From positions 90,362-154,361 of the forward strand of contig MNCI01008022.1 of the NCBI GenBank assembly GCA_015680685.1: a stretch of 64,000 nucleotides of DNA, given 5' to 3'. The position numbers and the translations under genes were made by a program. The notes under the pieces are model-generated. The model saw only the letters and a program-made list of their open reading frames with translations, was not told the origin of the DNA and made no database searches. Below are positions 12,801 to 23,783 of this stretch, piece after piece (positions within the stretch are counted from its first letter, which is position 1; every line of letters starts with the position of its first letter). Source of the stretch: Gnetum montanum. Lineage: Eukaryota > Streptophyta > Gnetopsida > Gnetales > Gnetaceae.

Positions 12801-15800
12801 TTCACAAAAAAGTTTCAAGGCTCTCCACAAAATAGCGCAAACTCGAGTTGTTGCTCCATTATATATGTCTTGAATAAACTTCATGGACCCAACAGGAATA
12901 CCTTCCCTCTTTCTCGAAAGTTAATGAAAATAATAGGCAGATTTCATGTGGTTTCATGTGGTTTACAGTTTAATGCCAAAGGGTACATTGAGTACAATGT
13001 GTTTCGTATGGTTTTGCCTTGCAACATCCACTTGGTGGTGCTTTGGAAGTGCACATGTTTGCTTGGAATACGTTTAAGTTTGATTGGGAGTCATGCTATC
13101 ATGGTATCCTTTTTGTTATTAACTGTAGTTAATCCTTGGCCAACATGCCTCTCACTATGCAAACATGAGAGGCTAAGCAGAAAAAGAAAACTCGTGAAGA
13201 AGTTATATGCTAGGATGCCATGTCTTCCATTGTTGTCACCTAACTTGACTATTCCTTTCCTTTATTTTAACCCCTTGTTTAAACTTATCCAAACCTGGAA
13301 ACTTTATTCTATGCGGCAATCAAGATTTATTTATTTATTTTTCTTAAACTCTTGTTGAACCTGAAATCAATGGTCTCTGTATCAGATCAGTTAGATCATT
13401 GTGGAACATCATAACATGATTTTTATTGTATGTAATGAGATCCAAATTTATTTTTGGATTCAGATAACTGAATTTAGGCTTTGCATTTGAAAATCATTTC
13501 CTATATGTAATAGATAATAAAAATAGTTTTTTTAAATTAAACAATTAAGAGTTTATTTTCATTTTTTTATCATTAGAAAGAAATTAAGAATTAGTGTTGT
13601 CAATATCAGTATGTTAGCTTTTCTTGTTGTAAGCTCTTAGAAACATGAAATGTTCTAGCTTAATTATGGTTATGAGTGGACCTACTCACTCCTAGTACCT
13701 TAAGTTATTTAGGATTTATTATTTTGACTATTTTTATCAGCTGGTGTATTTTACATGGTTCCTCTATTCCCTACTTAGCTTTATCATCCTAGTAGCATTT
13801 GTCCTTTGTTTCAAGAAATCATGATTTAATTTATTTTTAGTGGACAGTCATAATTCCTTGTTTCATTTTGGTTTTCTTCCATGTCATGTGGACTCTGCAT
13901 GATGTAAATTATAAAAAGGTTAGAAGATGGTGCTGAAAACTTAGAATTGTTCCACTTTTTCCTATGGATGATATCTCTGTAAGTGATCTACGGTTATTCA
14001 CTGTCCAAAACATTGTAGTCCTTTGTATTTAGATTATCATAACGTAGACCCTTCTGCTGCAATGATGAACATTTCATTTTAGGAATTATGATTTCCAGCA
14101 TCATCGTTTCACCTACCATGGGCGTTTCTTCTTTATCTGACTTTCAAGCTACATTTATGAAGAATTAATGTGCCACTTGGATTCATGTTATTTTGACTAG
14201 CTGGGTTTTCTTCTAAGGTGGTAAGTTCAACCACTTCTTCCTAATGATATTTTCAAACATCTCCATACTGTTTTACAGCATTCTCATTTTAAGGGATTGT
14301 TTTTTAATATTTGAATGTATCATTGTTCCCATAAAGATTTATCTTTGTTTATACCTTCTATTATCCTGCTTTCCTTCTTCTTTTAGAGTGGCTGAACCCT
14401 ACACCACAAAAGTTTGAGACCTCATTTACGATTGTTTGCAATTTTATGAATCCAAACATCATTGCATTATGACAAATGAAGTTCGCTATTTTGTTATTTG
14501 ATTTGGTTAGCTTCATTGCACGTAGATTATTAGACAAGAGTCTTATTGAAGTTCAAACTGCACCGTAAGCATATGATCTTCCAACACAAAAAACAAAAGC
14601 ATTTATTAATTTTCAGCCATCTCTTTTCAGTAGATCCTAAAGAATACTGCACCTGTTTCAATTGGTAATGTATCAGAGAGTTGCATCATAGTTTTAATAA
14701 ATTATGTTATATGATTAAGGAATTAATTTATAAATTATGTTCAAAGTAATTGATAAAAGCAAAATGTACCTTATTGTACCTTTCAAGTTGTCAGCATTTC
14801 GGGCTATAATTGCTATTGCATTTTCAAATAAGGAACTTCTTAATGGTTAGCTTCTATTTCAATTAGTATTGTGGCAATTCTTTGTAGTCTAACCCCATTC
14901 CATCTATGAGCATCTATATTTTCAAATAGCTGTAACTAAGAAAGACGGTATGGTTGTAAATAGTTGTTTCTGTTTTCCTTAAAAACAACTCCACCTGCAT
15001 AATAATTAGAGACACTATCATCAACCTATATGAATTTTACATTTACAATAACAGCTTCAATAGTTTAGTTGTGTTCATCTATTTCATGTCTAAGATCAAA
15101 AACTTTGCAACTGTCATTAATGAAGATGCGAGTTTCTAAGGAGCTTTTAGAGGTTGACTAAAATGGATCTTACACAGGCCCAAACAATCAAATTTCTTTT
15201 CGTATTTTAAATTCTCTTCCAACATTTTACAGCCAACTACCATACTCTCTCCATTGCTTTGTATCTGCTAAAAAATTTGGTGATTCTTTCCTTCTAAAGT
15301 CCAAAGATCACATGTGCCAGCAAAGCACTCCAAACTTTATTGATGCTCCATGATCCACCAATCCATGTCCATAATACTAGTAGATCTTGTAAAGATGTTG
15401 ATATCATAAAATGTTGAGCCATATCTGAGTAATTTATTGCAAATATGAGAAAGCACAAAGACAATACATAAAAATACAATTACTGTTCTCATAAGCACTC
15501 TTACACAAACATCTGTTAGTTAACCATTATCCATCCACATTTTAACACGCTTGCTATTGTTAAAAGTTTTCTTTTTTGTGTTAGCTCAAAAATTACATGA
15601 ACTTTGAGAATGAAGCCAACTTTCTTCCAATGAATAGATTCTTTTCAGATTTGACCTTTCCATAAAGTACCATAAGCCTCTATAACTTTGTATAAAGATT
15701 TCATCAATAAGTTTTTATCCATGTCTGCATTTTTCAAGCCCCTTCCATATGCAGTCCTTCTAAAAATTTCTGTTTGATTTAAAAATTTTGCTTTCATCAC

Positions 15801-17441
15801 TTTAACCCACATAAGATCTTCAAATATAATTCTGCATGCCAAATGTTTTAGTAAGATTAAAATAAGCATTTTTAAAAACCCACAAAGCTTAGAAATAAAA
15901 CATGTTTGTAATTTCATAAACTAAGATAATATTCAGCACCATAATAACTACAGGCCATGTAAATATCTTAATAGGAAGCTAAGGCAGAAGATGCCCATGG
16001 CAGACTATAAAAACAACTTTCTGTTTTCAGTAGCCAGACTAGAGTCCATTCAGAGCATCACGTATGCCATTTCTTCCATATTTATTTTCTTTACTAATTA
16101 TAGGGTGGATTCTATGCCGCTGCGATTTTCCATTGTTAGCATTGAAATATAAATGGGTAAAACAAAAATTTTGTCAATAAGGCTAAACAATATACAACAG
16201 TGCTTATCAGGGTAACTGCTTAAAATAACAATAAAGAAATAAAGTGAATGTTTGAAACTAATTTTAAATACTGTATGAAACAGCAGCCAGCAGCCAGCCA
16301 TAACTAAATCTCTGTACTGACAATTCTAGGAGACTTTATAACTGAGAATGCATAAGGTTAAAACCTACAATTGAAAAGGAAAATCATAAACTACTTACAT
16401 TTTTCATGGCAGCAATGTCCACTCTCACAGTTAAAAATTTTGTAACCATCCTTCGTGCACACAGAAAAGTAACTGCAACAAAAAAACCGAACACATATTG
16501 CTAGAGACAGGACTGAAAATAGAATCTCGTGGATTTATATAAAACTAGAAAAAACTCTGAAAAAAATCCATCGCTGAAAAGACAAAATTACACATTAGAC
16601 ATTCCTTGAGGGAAAACCCAAATAAGGAATTTTTCCAGTCAGGCATCCTTTAACCATTCCCCAATTGTCCAATCGACTCCTCAGAAAGTTCGATAGGCAT
16701 AAAGACATTTACATGCACTAAACTAGTTGGTAACCATGGGAAAGAATTTCAATTTTGCACCACCAAACAATTAACTGTAAGATGTTTTGTCTTCCATACA
16801 AGAACTTTTCATTCTTTTTTTTATCAGGTCTCTCTTGTGTCATTCTATAGTCGCTATTGTTCTCATCAGAATATTTGGCGTGTGAAAGCCCATAACCTAA
16901 TGTTCATACACTCTACTTTCTCACAACCAATAAAAGTAATCAAAATTATTCGCTAAAAATTTCTTTTCATGTATTTATTTATTTATTTCCCTGGGGATTT
17001 TAGCAGCCATACAAAATTGTTTCATATCACTAGAACACCAGAGACCATCAATAACAACTAATACATCAAATCCAAGAAATAAAAAGTAGAATTCAGCAGC
17101 TTATAGGGACTCTTGCTAGGAAATTCAAAGGTTAGAGACACATGTACCGGAACCTAATTATATAGGTTTTGAATTTCAACCGGTCGGAATAGAAACTTAC
17201 GTGGAACAACAGTGCTGAATGGATTTCTTGTGGTCTGTATTTCATACGGATGAAAAAGCAACATATATAGAACAGTTTCATTCCAATGAAACACACATAA
17301 CAACACATTCAACAATATGACCACAACAGGTGAAAAAGGGCATCATGTCAAATCAAAAATATAAAATACGCATAATTGGGCTGTTGCTGACGTTTTATCC
17401 TGGTTGAAGGAAGCATGTAACAGTCGCTCCGCCATTGCCAT
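3898..17441 (-). CDS. ATG18B: ATG18b-type PROPPIN (WIPI) WD40 autophagy protein, 11 exons, intact
   Basis: This is a phosphoinositide-binding beta-propeller. The family binds PI3P on the forming autophagosome and works with ATG2. Minus-strand exons are 17441-17392, 16472-16399, 10946-10873, 10692-10583, 10202-10111, 6319-6207, 5710-5591, 5426-5281, 4475-4359, 4221-4129 and 4048-3898. They total 1140 bases and give 379 residues plus a TAA stop. All introns are GT-AG and every phase joins without a stop. Visible landmarks are LLHASFNQD near the N-terminus, [18 protein letters not shown] ending at residue 66, [23 protein letters not shown], and the lipid-binding FRRG at residues 215-218 ([19 protein letters not shown]). 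The C-terminal ITYGGYF...LDS blade is also present. The start chosen is the first of two close ATGs (17441, 17435). Subgroup b is favoured by the FRRG context and the short C-terminus. Introns 2 (5.5 kb) and 5 (3.8 kb) contain LINE debris without harm to the exons. Confidence 0.93.
7260..8240 (+). mobile_element. Decayed LINE fragment (reverse transcriptase, C-terminal part) in intron 5
   Basis: Broken plus-strand frames give [10 protein letters not shown], then [13 protein letters not shown], then [20 protein letters not shown], where the YADD box should be. Further on come a [15 protein letters not shown] stretch and a [24 protein letters not shown] end. The same order occurs in the LINE interrupted by element A (53.6-55.1 kb), so both belong to one family. 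It lies antisense to the host gene, inside its fifth intron. Many stops and frameshifts make it dead. Confidence 0.6.
8241..10110. other. Intron 5 remainder: diverged tandem duplication, otherwise nothing recognised
   Basis: A roughly 165-base sequence at about 8343-8508 is repeated at 8509-8675. Shared words are agtagcagcaa, aacaacctgat and atgatatgat. The rest (8680-10110) shows no coding frame. It contains a run of TATGTTCTG-like words near 9300-9370, perhaps old repeat sequence, which I could not assign. Confidence 0.35.
11930..12905 (-). mobile_element. RTE-type LINE fragment (RT core to C-terminus) in intron 2
   Basis: Reading down the minus strand from about 12900 gives [27 protein letters not shown], then the catalytic box as [12 protein letters not shown], and a stretch ending KIEARWKKW. 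An open 119-codon frame (12394-12035) follows with [21 protein letters not shown] and [16 protein letters not shown]. This is the typical C-terminal end of plant RTE-clade LINEs. Frameshifts break it at several places. It has the same orientation as the host gene and sits in intron 2. Confidence 0.75.
12906..15190. other. Intron 2 middle part, no feature recognised
   Basis: A 162-codon open frame on the plus strand (12870-13358) begins inside the LINE and shows no family resemblance; I regard it as chance. The remaining AT-rich sequence has no convincing coding signal on either strand. Confidence 0.3.
15190..15920 (-). mobile_element. Probable L1-type LINE C-terminal fragment in intron 2
   Basis: The minus-strand frame 15917-15645 gives [15 protein letters not shown] followed by a charged stretch. 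This resembles the region after the RT in plant L1 LINEs (the motif [10 protein letters not shown] and its surroundings). A second frame, 15479-15294, continues after a break. The match is short and unsupported by catalytic motifs, so confidence is modest. Confidence 0.4.
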
Positions 17442-18930
17442 CTGCTGCCTTGAGCTGAGTAAAACCCTCACTGCCTCCGATTCTCAATTTCCTTTTTTGC
17501 ATTTAACATCAGTATTAGTATCGATATCAATCAGACGTGGAGAATTTAACTGTGGCTACAGTGATGATGGTGGCAGAATCTCAGTAATGTTGCTAAGCTA
17601 CAGTCAGCAATGCAAAACCAACCAAAACACTGTTGCTGTTGACTTGTTCGAATGAAACCCAATTTCAGGTGAGATGCCACTTTCCCGACTTGGCTGTTTG
17701 GTTCTGTTAAGTAGATTCGGGTAATTGTATTTTACACACTTTTGAAAAATAAAATATCGATTTTCCGCCTTAGGTAACTTTATATACCTAAAATTAAACA
17801 TTCAGGGTGGTCAAAATATATCTACCAAAAAATACCTTCGTACAAACTGTGAATCGTAAACGTATTGGCTTCTTGTATCCTGAGCAACAATGCGTTGTTA
17901 CTTTGATAAGAGTTTTGATTTTGATGGGTAATACTCATTTATGAAAAATTCATGTAAAAAATTTGACACTCGTGTTGTGGTCAAACATATATCCTAAGTT
18001 ATACTTTTATAAAAATTTATATATAGTCTTAAGCTATATAGCCAACATGATACTTTTGTTAGAACTTAAGTAAAATGTAAAAATATCTCACCATATCCTT
18101 TGGAATTAAACCTACAAGTAGGACAACCATAAATTTTATGCTCTGAATCATACCTCACATTTTTACACCTAAATCGAACCCTTGATTATATGTACCTTTA
18201 TATAATACAATCAATAATTTTGATCAGTTAGAATAAATAGCTTGTAAGGCCAATTTTTCATTTTTTGATAATAATACTATTAACTCGAAGATTAAAAGTA
18301 TTATTGACAAAAAAGTTATAACCGATGGTAAAGCTTCTTAATGTTTGTAAAGCTTCTCAATGTAAGATTAACATTAAGCAACAAGATGAACATTGTCTAG
18401 AAGTTGTGCAACCATTTTTTGGTGAATTTTGCTTTGATACAAATATTGTTATTAAGCGACAACTCTCTATCTTAAATCCTTTTGCTATTTGAGGTTCAAT
18501 CATGGATGTTAAAAGTGATATAAATGTTGTTAGGAGTGGGACCTTTCTTTCTACTAACAGTTACCTTTATTCACTTGATTTTTCAAAGCATCAAATTGTA
18601 AAGTTGTACACTGAGTAGATATTCCTAAAATTAAAATGTTTTTCCTTTCCATATTATTTTTTATGTTGTCTAATCAATATCAAGCATGTGATGTACTCTA
18701 AATTTTTTACTTATTATTAATATTTTGGGAGGCTAGACACCACCCCTTGCCATCGTACCATCAATAATTTCTTAGAACTTAGGCAAAACATAACAATGAG
18801 GTATTAACTAAATGGTAAGACTCTTGATTTGAAAACTCCAAGTTATGGGTTTGAAAACTCTAAGTTATGGGTTTGATTTGAAATATTTAAATATGTGATG
18901 ACTTTGATGCTATAATTAGCTCTAATTAGA
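17442..18930. other. ATG18b-type promoter side and AT-rich spacer
   Basis: The 5' UTR and promoter of the minus-strand gene should occupy roughly 17442-17900. Further right is AT-rich DNA with no coding signal. There is one small tandem duplication at about 18823-18874, where a 22-base unit ending AAGTTATGGG occurs twice. Confidence 0.3.
17779..17786 (-). promoter_or_regulatory. Possible TATA box of the ATG18b-type gene
   Basis: The minus strand reads GGTATATAAAGTT about 340 bases upstream of the ATG. Transcription would begin near 17750, giving a 5' UTR of about 300 bases. No other TATA-like octamer was noticed between here and the start codon. The placement is inference from the motif and distance only. 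Confidence 0.35.
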
Positions 18931-19340
18931 TCCCTATTAGTCATTAGAGTCCTCAAGGCTTTTTAAAATATGAGAAGATTACATAATGGAATCAATACTC
19001 TAAAGATAATCAAAAAGCTTAAAAATTAGCAAAAGTAAGATAGAATATATGGAATGCAATTTTAATAACAGCATAAATAGTGGTGAAGTAGAAGTGACAA
19101 TTCAAAGCAAAAAAGTTCATCATTGCAAACAGTTCCACTACTAGGATCAATCTTCCAATCATATGGTAAATCTAATAAAGATATTAGAAATAAAATTGAG
19201 GCAAGATGGTCAAAATGGAGACAAGATAGTGGTGTTCTATGTCATAAAAAATACCAATAAAATTGAAGGGAAAATTTTACAGGACAGCAATCAAGCATGC
19301 TATCTTATATGGTGCAGTACAAAGAGGCATAACAACAAAA
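18930..19340 (+). mobile_element. RTE-type LINE fragment
   Basis: The plus-strand frames contain [22 protein letters not shown] and, after a frameshift, KIEARWSKWRQ and KLKGKFYRTAIKHAILYG. The same segment occurs on the minus strand at 58.5-58.9 kb ([17 protein letters not shown]), so the two are copies of one RTE family. It is truncated on both sides. Confidence 0.6.
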
Positions 19341-20040
19341 ATGAAAGAGGATTTTGAAATGAAATTCAAAAGATTTGAAATCCAAGTATGAATCTTACAA
19401 AAACTCTAATTACAATTGCCCTAAATATTTCTAAAGGCAAAATACAAATAATCAACAATGGTTTGACAAAGAATGCAAAACAACTAGAATTTTATTGAAG
19501 ACTTAGAAGTCACTAGAGACTATCAAGGCATATAAAAATCTGATTTAAACTAAAAAAAGGGAATTTCTCACATAGACAAAATAGTTTATTAGAAATGATA
19601 AACAAAGATCCCAAATATTTTTGGCATTTATTTCAAAGTAATAGAAAAATACACTATGCTTTCTCTCTCAAAGATATTGAAATTTTTTATTAAGCTTTGT
19701 TTCATAACAATGATAAGATAGAAGATTTTTATAATAACAATAACACCTTGTTCATTTCTTTTAATGACATAATGTAGGGTATTAAAAATTTAGCATTAGG
19801 AAAAGCTACTAATGTAAATAACTTACATAGAGAAATGCTTAAATGGGAAGGGCCACTGATATGAAATGCCATCTGAAGGAAGTTAAATGTAGTTGTACAA
19901 GTAGGATTAGAAAAGCAATGATGCATTAATAAAGTAGTTATGCTCTTTAAAAAAGAAGACAAAAAGATCTAAATAATTATAGATTGACTATAATCAATGA
20001 TATTTGTGCCATGATTCTAGGCACTATTCTAAACTCTATG
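19340..20040 (+). mobile_element. LINE, left part, interrupted by element A
   Basis: The frames give WFDKECKTTR and, near 19960-20040, a DLNNYRLTIINDICAMILGTILNS-like RT start (spread over frames). The reading breaks exactly where the A LTR begins and resumes at 53569. The right part starts in the RT domain that should come next, so both parts are one LINE split by A. The five bases ctatg occur on both sides of A. Confidence 0.7.
20036..20040. repeat. Target-site duplication of element A, left copy (ctatg)
   Basis: The bases ctatg directly precede the TG of the left LTR. The identical ctatg follows the CA of the right LTR at 53564-53568. A 5-bp duplication is the usual size for Ty3/gypsy integrases. 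Confidence 0.85.
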
Positions 20041-20903
20041 TGATGAGCAACGGATACCCCCTATGCCCAACCATACAAATCACAAACTTTCATGCACAAT
20101 CTAGTCAAATTCCATGGATGGGACTAGTTGTGGCATCTAGATTGTTAAGCATTGATCGCAGGACATTGTCTTCCCACTTGGACTAGTGGTAGCTTTGTCA
20201 CATATGATTTAGTTCAAAGTGAGATATATGATGGTTGATGTTGTTGTAGCCTTATGCTAATCTTAATAGTAATGGAGAAATTAATTATTTAATATAACTA
20301 ACAAGAAGAAGGTAAATCTAAACTAGCCTAATGTGATGAGCATCTAGTCAGGGCTTACCATACATGTCTTGGGCTCATGTAACCGTTACTGTGTTTACCA
20401 AGCATTATGCTAGTGGGCGAACCAAGCAATAACATTACTGCAATTACCAAAGGATTACACTTAAACACTTGAAACTAGTCGTACTCATTTTACTTTACTA
20501 ATGAACAAGTAAAGTAAAATACTTGGAAATGTAAATGATTAGACTAAGAAAATAGTAAAAAGTATGCTAAGTAAAACAGTAAAACTAAGTGGATGTTGCA
20601 ATGCTGAAAAGCAATCTTGATCTTTATTTCCGGACATGAACTATGCCCAAGTACACTTCACTCAAATAAAGGTTCCATATAACTGCTCAACACCACACTA
20701 TGAGCATTCACTTTATTACTAAAACTATGAAACGAAACTGTAAGAATTTCCCTAAGATTGGAATGAAAAGTTATTAGATTGCATGCTGAAGTATCATACT
20801 TATAGGGGTGCATACATCTTGAGACATCATATCAACAATGACATATCATGAGTGGTGACATCGTTGATACAATGTCATTATTTAGTAAAATTTGACTTCA
20901 TCA
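20041..20903 (-). repeat. 3' LTR of element A
   Basis: On the plus strand it starts TGATGAGCAACGG and ends TTGACTTCATCA. It aligns throughout with 52674-53563, but lacks about 27 bases near its plus-strand end, where the right copy has an extra repeat of the TCGTTGATA-type motif. A TATA-like box (TATAAGTA on the minus strand) lies at 20797-20804. The purine tract GTGTGGGTA (minus strand) abuts it at 20904. Confidence 0.88.
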
Positions 20904-21101
20904 TACCCACACAACTGACTGAAAACTCATCCTCAAGTTAAAACAAAAATGAGGATAGAGTCCCTTACAAAATTAGGAGGTATATTTGATTACACATGAC
21001 TAACTAAATATTTACATGACTTAGAATGCCGCAATGGTGTGTACAAAATGACATATTTACATGATAAAACAAAAACAAAATTTGACATAGCACAATGTAG
21101 T

Positions 21102-21960
21102 TCATATTCCAGGTAGTGGTGGCACTTCCATTGGTTGCTTCCCTTTGTTGTTAGGCTCCTAGAATTGATATCTATTCAGGAGCACCTAAAGTTTCTCCTC
21201 CTCTATCCTTGTCTTTTTTTCCATATGTCTTCTCTACCAAGTATGACATAGAGACTCCTTCAATTTTAACTATTGCATTGGCCTATTTATTTCACCAGAA
21301 TTGGTACATTCATCCTAAGTACCATCCTTCACTATTGGTTAGTGTAGGCCATAAAGGAGATGCTTAAAGTTGCATCTTTTATAGCTGCCATGTTGTGAAG
21401 GTTCTCTTTCAAGTGATCTCTCTAGGACCATCTACAATCAACAAGGGTGTGAAATTATTGAAATATCCAGACCAGTTCTTAATAGCTTTGTACCTTACTC
21501 ATACCCTTAGATAGATCAAGTTCTTATCATATTATGATTGCAAAGTTAGAAAAATTTGCAAAAAAGGAACCCCTTAGGTGTTATATCTTTTAGTTACTTA
21601 TGACCTTCCATCATTTTCTTTACTTATTATGGCTACAATAGTTGCTATGGTATATAAGGATTATTATCTGAATCTTTCTAGCCTTAGTTTGATTGATTAA
21701 TGTTAAGATTCTTATTATCTCTTTGTACTTACTCTTTTTATAGCATCCTCTAAGTGTTAGGAATTTTTGGCTAAAATTTTTAAATTTTCATTCACTTATA
21801 TCACGCAATGCACCTCTTCCCCTCCCCCAACACTCTAGGATTAATAAGATTTAAGAATTTTGGAAATCAAAGCTACGATGGCAAAGTTATGGTCTTTAGA
21901 AGCTAGTGTGGAAGAGGACTGTGGAAAAACTACAAAAATCTCTCGTGCTACAAATGAGAG
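21102..21960 (-). pseudogene. Shortened second ORF (aORF) of element A
   Basis: On the minus strand the sequence near 21330-21280 matches the B aORF around its YLGEMYQFWHN segment; nucleotide words such as aattggtacat and aggccataa are shared. The frame ends near 21102 with NKGKQPMEVPPLPGI and a stop, the same tail as in B (KGKAPMEKPPPPPG). The long coiled-coil part seen in B is absent, so A has lost about 2 kb inside this ORF. Several stops are present. I call it homologous to the B ORF; its function is unknown. Confidence 0.5.
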
Positions 21961-22796
21961 AAATGAAAAATTTCACTAACTTCCACATGTATATATACTA
22001 TTTATATATGTGCAACATTGTAAATCATATGTCATAGATACAACATCAAAGGTGCCTACAACATTGTAACTACAACATCATTATTAAAAAGTTTAAATTT
22101 TTCATTGATTTTTATTGGAAAAAAATGAGTGAGATGGAATGTCTAGAAGATGTAAAGCTTGTCTATAGGGTCATGAGCCATGAGTGATGCACATTTTTCA
22201 ACAATTTAGCGTTCAAGGCTCATGAGAAAGGAATCTTGAGTAATGAAAGTTTATGGTATGTATAAGAAATGAATAATGAATTTCTAATGTATGGATAGAA
22301 TATTAGATGATATGGGAAGTTTATTAGATGTTTTAGAAGGCACAAGATGATGTGGAGTTTCTTAGAAAGTATGAAATACAAACAAAGCACTTATTAACCA
22401 CAAAAAAGTAGAAAAAAAGTGTTAAAAAGCACTTATTAATTCCTAGGTTAGGATAAGGCCTCTCCCCACAACTGAACACATGGGCAAGTGTTCAAAAATG
22501 CACCCTAGATTCCCTAGATTGTACACTTTGGGTTGCTCACTTACTATCCTCAGTGATTTAGTTTTTCTATTATTGTCCTAGGTAATCTTGATTGTAATTG
22601 AATCTTGATCATCTAAGTCCTTATTTTCTCAATTTTTTGGTGTATGATTATGGTTTAATATTTCTATTTGTGAACTCTCAATTGGGGTCATTTTCTTAGA
22701 ATAGGAGTTAATAAGTGGTTCAGAATATTCCATGCATGTCTTAGATGATTTTAGGCTCTCAATTTTTGGTCCTTGGGTGTCTTTTGGCTTAGTGGC
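21960..22796. other. Element A spacer between second ORF and gag
   Basis: AT-rich sequence without a credible frame on either strand. It corresponds in position to the B spacer at 26.6-28.1 kb and ends at the gtggc target copy of B (22792-22796). Confidence 0.35.
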
Positions 22797-23590
22797 TAAT
22801 GAGTGACGAGGTACCCCTACACTCAACCATACGAATACGAGCGTTTCACGCACAATCTGGTCGAACTCCGCAAACGGGCTAGTTGTGGTATCTAGACAGT
22901 TATTCTCAGGTTGCAATTCGCTATCTTCCCATCTGGACTAGTGTTAACTTTTGTCATGTATGGTTTAGTCCAGAGTGAGGTGTATGATGTGTTCCTACAC
23001 TAATGCTACTCCTGGAGATAATGAAAAATATCTTTAATTAATCTAAGAGGAAAAGGGAGAGAGAATCTAAACTAGCCTAAGTGCGATGAGCATCCATTCC
23101 TTAATCATTCGTACACATCTTGGACCTCATGCACAACTACCACTGGGATTACCAAGTGCATGGCCTAAGTACACTACTAGGTTACTAAGTAATCACACTT
23201 AAATGCTCGTGATTAAGTCATACTCATTCTGTGTTTAATAGGAGTTTAGGGTGAGAGAGATATTAACTATGAAAGCAACAAATAACAACAAGAAATTAAA
23301 TAATTAAACTAAGTGAATGTTGCAATGATGAAGTAATCTCAATCTTTATTTCTAGTCATGTGCATGTCCAAGTACGTCACACTTGAATAAGGATGCCGTA
23401 CAATTACAGTCACCACACTATGGGCATACACTGGGAGAGAAGGGTTGAGAGAGAAACTTAAATTTCATCACTCTAACTCCTAACTCTGAAAAACTACCTA
23501 TCAAATCTATCTACCTCTTATTTATAGATGAGGAGACAGGTTGCAATATCACGTATGCAATATCGCGGCAAACAAAATGATAACTCATCA
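22797..23590 (-). repeat. 3' LTR of element B
   Basis: It starts TAATGAGTGACG on the plus strand (TG mutated to TA) and ends AACTCATCA. The ends form an 8-base inverted repeat in the intact copy (TGATGAGT/ACTCATCA). A minus-strand TATA box (TATAAATA, 23519-23526) sits next to two GATATTGC-type motifs spaced 14 bases apart at about 23540-23568. Confidence 0.9.
23519..23570 (-). promoter_or_regulatory. U3 promoter of the B LTR: GATATTGC pair plus TATA box
   Basis: On the plus strand GCAATATC, ACGTAT, GCAATATC are followed leftward by the complement of TATAAATA. Read as transcribed (minus), a 14-base-period direct repeat of GATATTGC lies about 20 bases upstream of the TATA box. The same arrangement is present in the right LTR at 30899-30950. 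Confidence 0.55.
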
Positions 23591-23600
23591 TTACCCCCAC
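23591..23600 (-). other. Polypurine tract of element B
   Basis: The minus strand reads GTGGGGGTAA directly before the TG of the 3' LTR. This is the expected primer site for plus-strand DNA synthesis and supports minus orientation. Confidence 0.6.
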
Positions 23601-23783
23601 GACTGAATGAAAACTTGTCCTCGAGTTACAGTGAGAACAAGCACCATAGATTACACAGTGGATAGGTATGGGATTATTAAATTGGTGAGAATGGGTTCAT
23701 GCTGTAGTGTGGAATCAGAACAAAATTGAGACACAACACAAGGAATGCAAAAGAAAATCCTATAGTTACAAAATTGATGGAAC

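Noticed and set aside
12870-13358. 162-codon open frame on the plus strand
   Set aside because: It begins inside an antisense LINE, has no recognisable motif and an unusual composition; AT-rich chance frame.
17404-17655. 83-codon plus-strand ORF
   Set aside because: Antisense to the first exon and 5' UTR of the ATG18b-type gene; no independent support.
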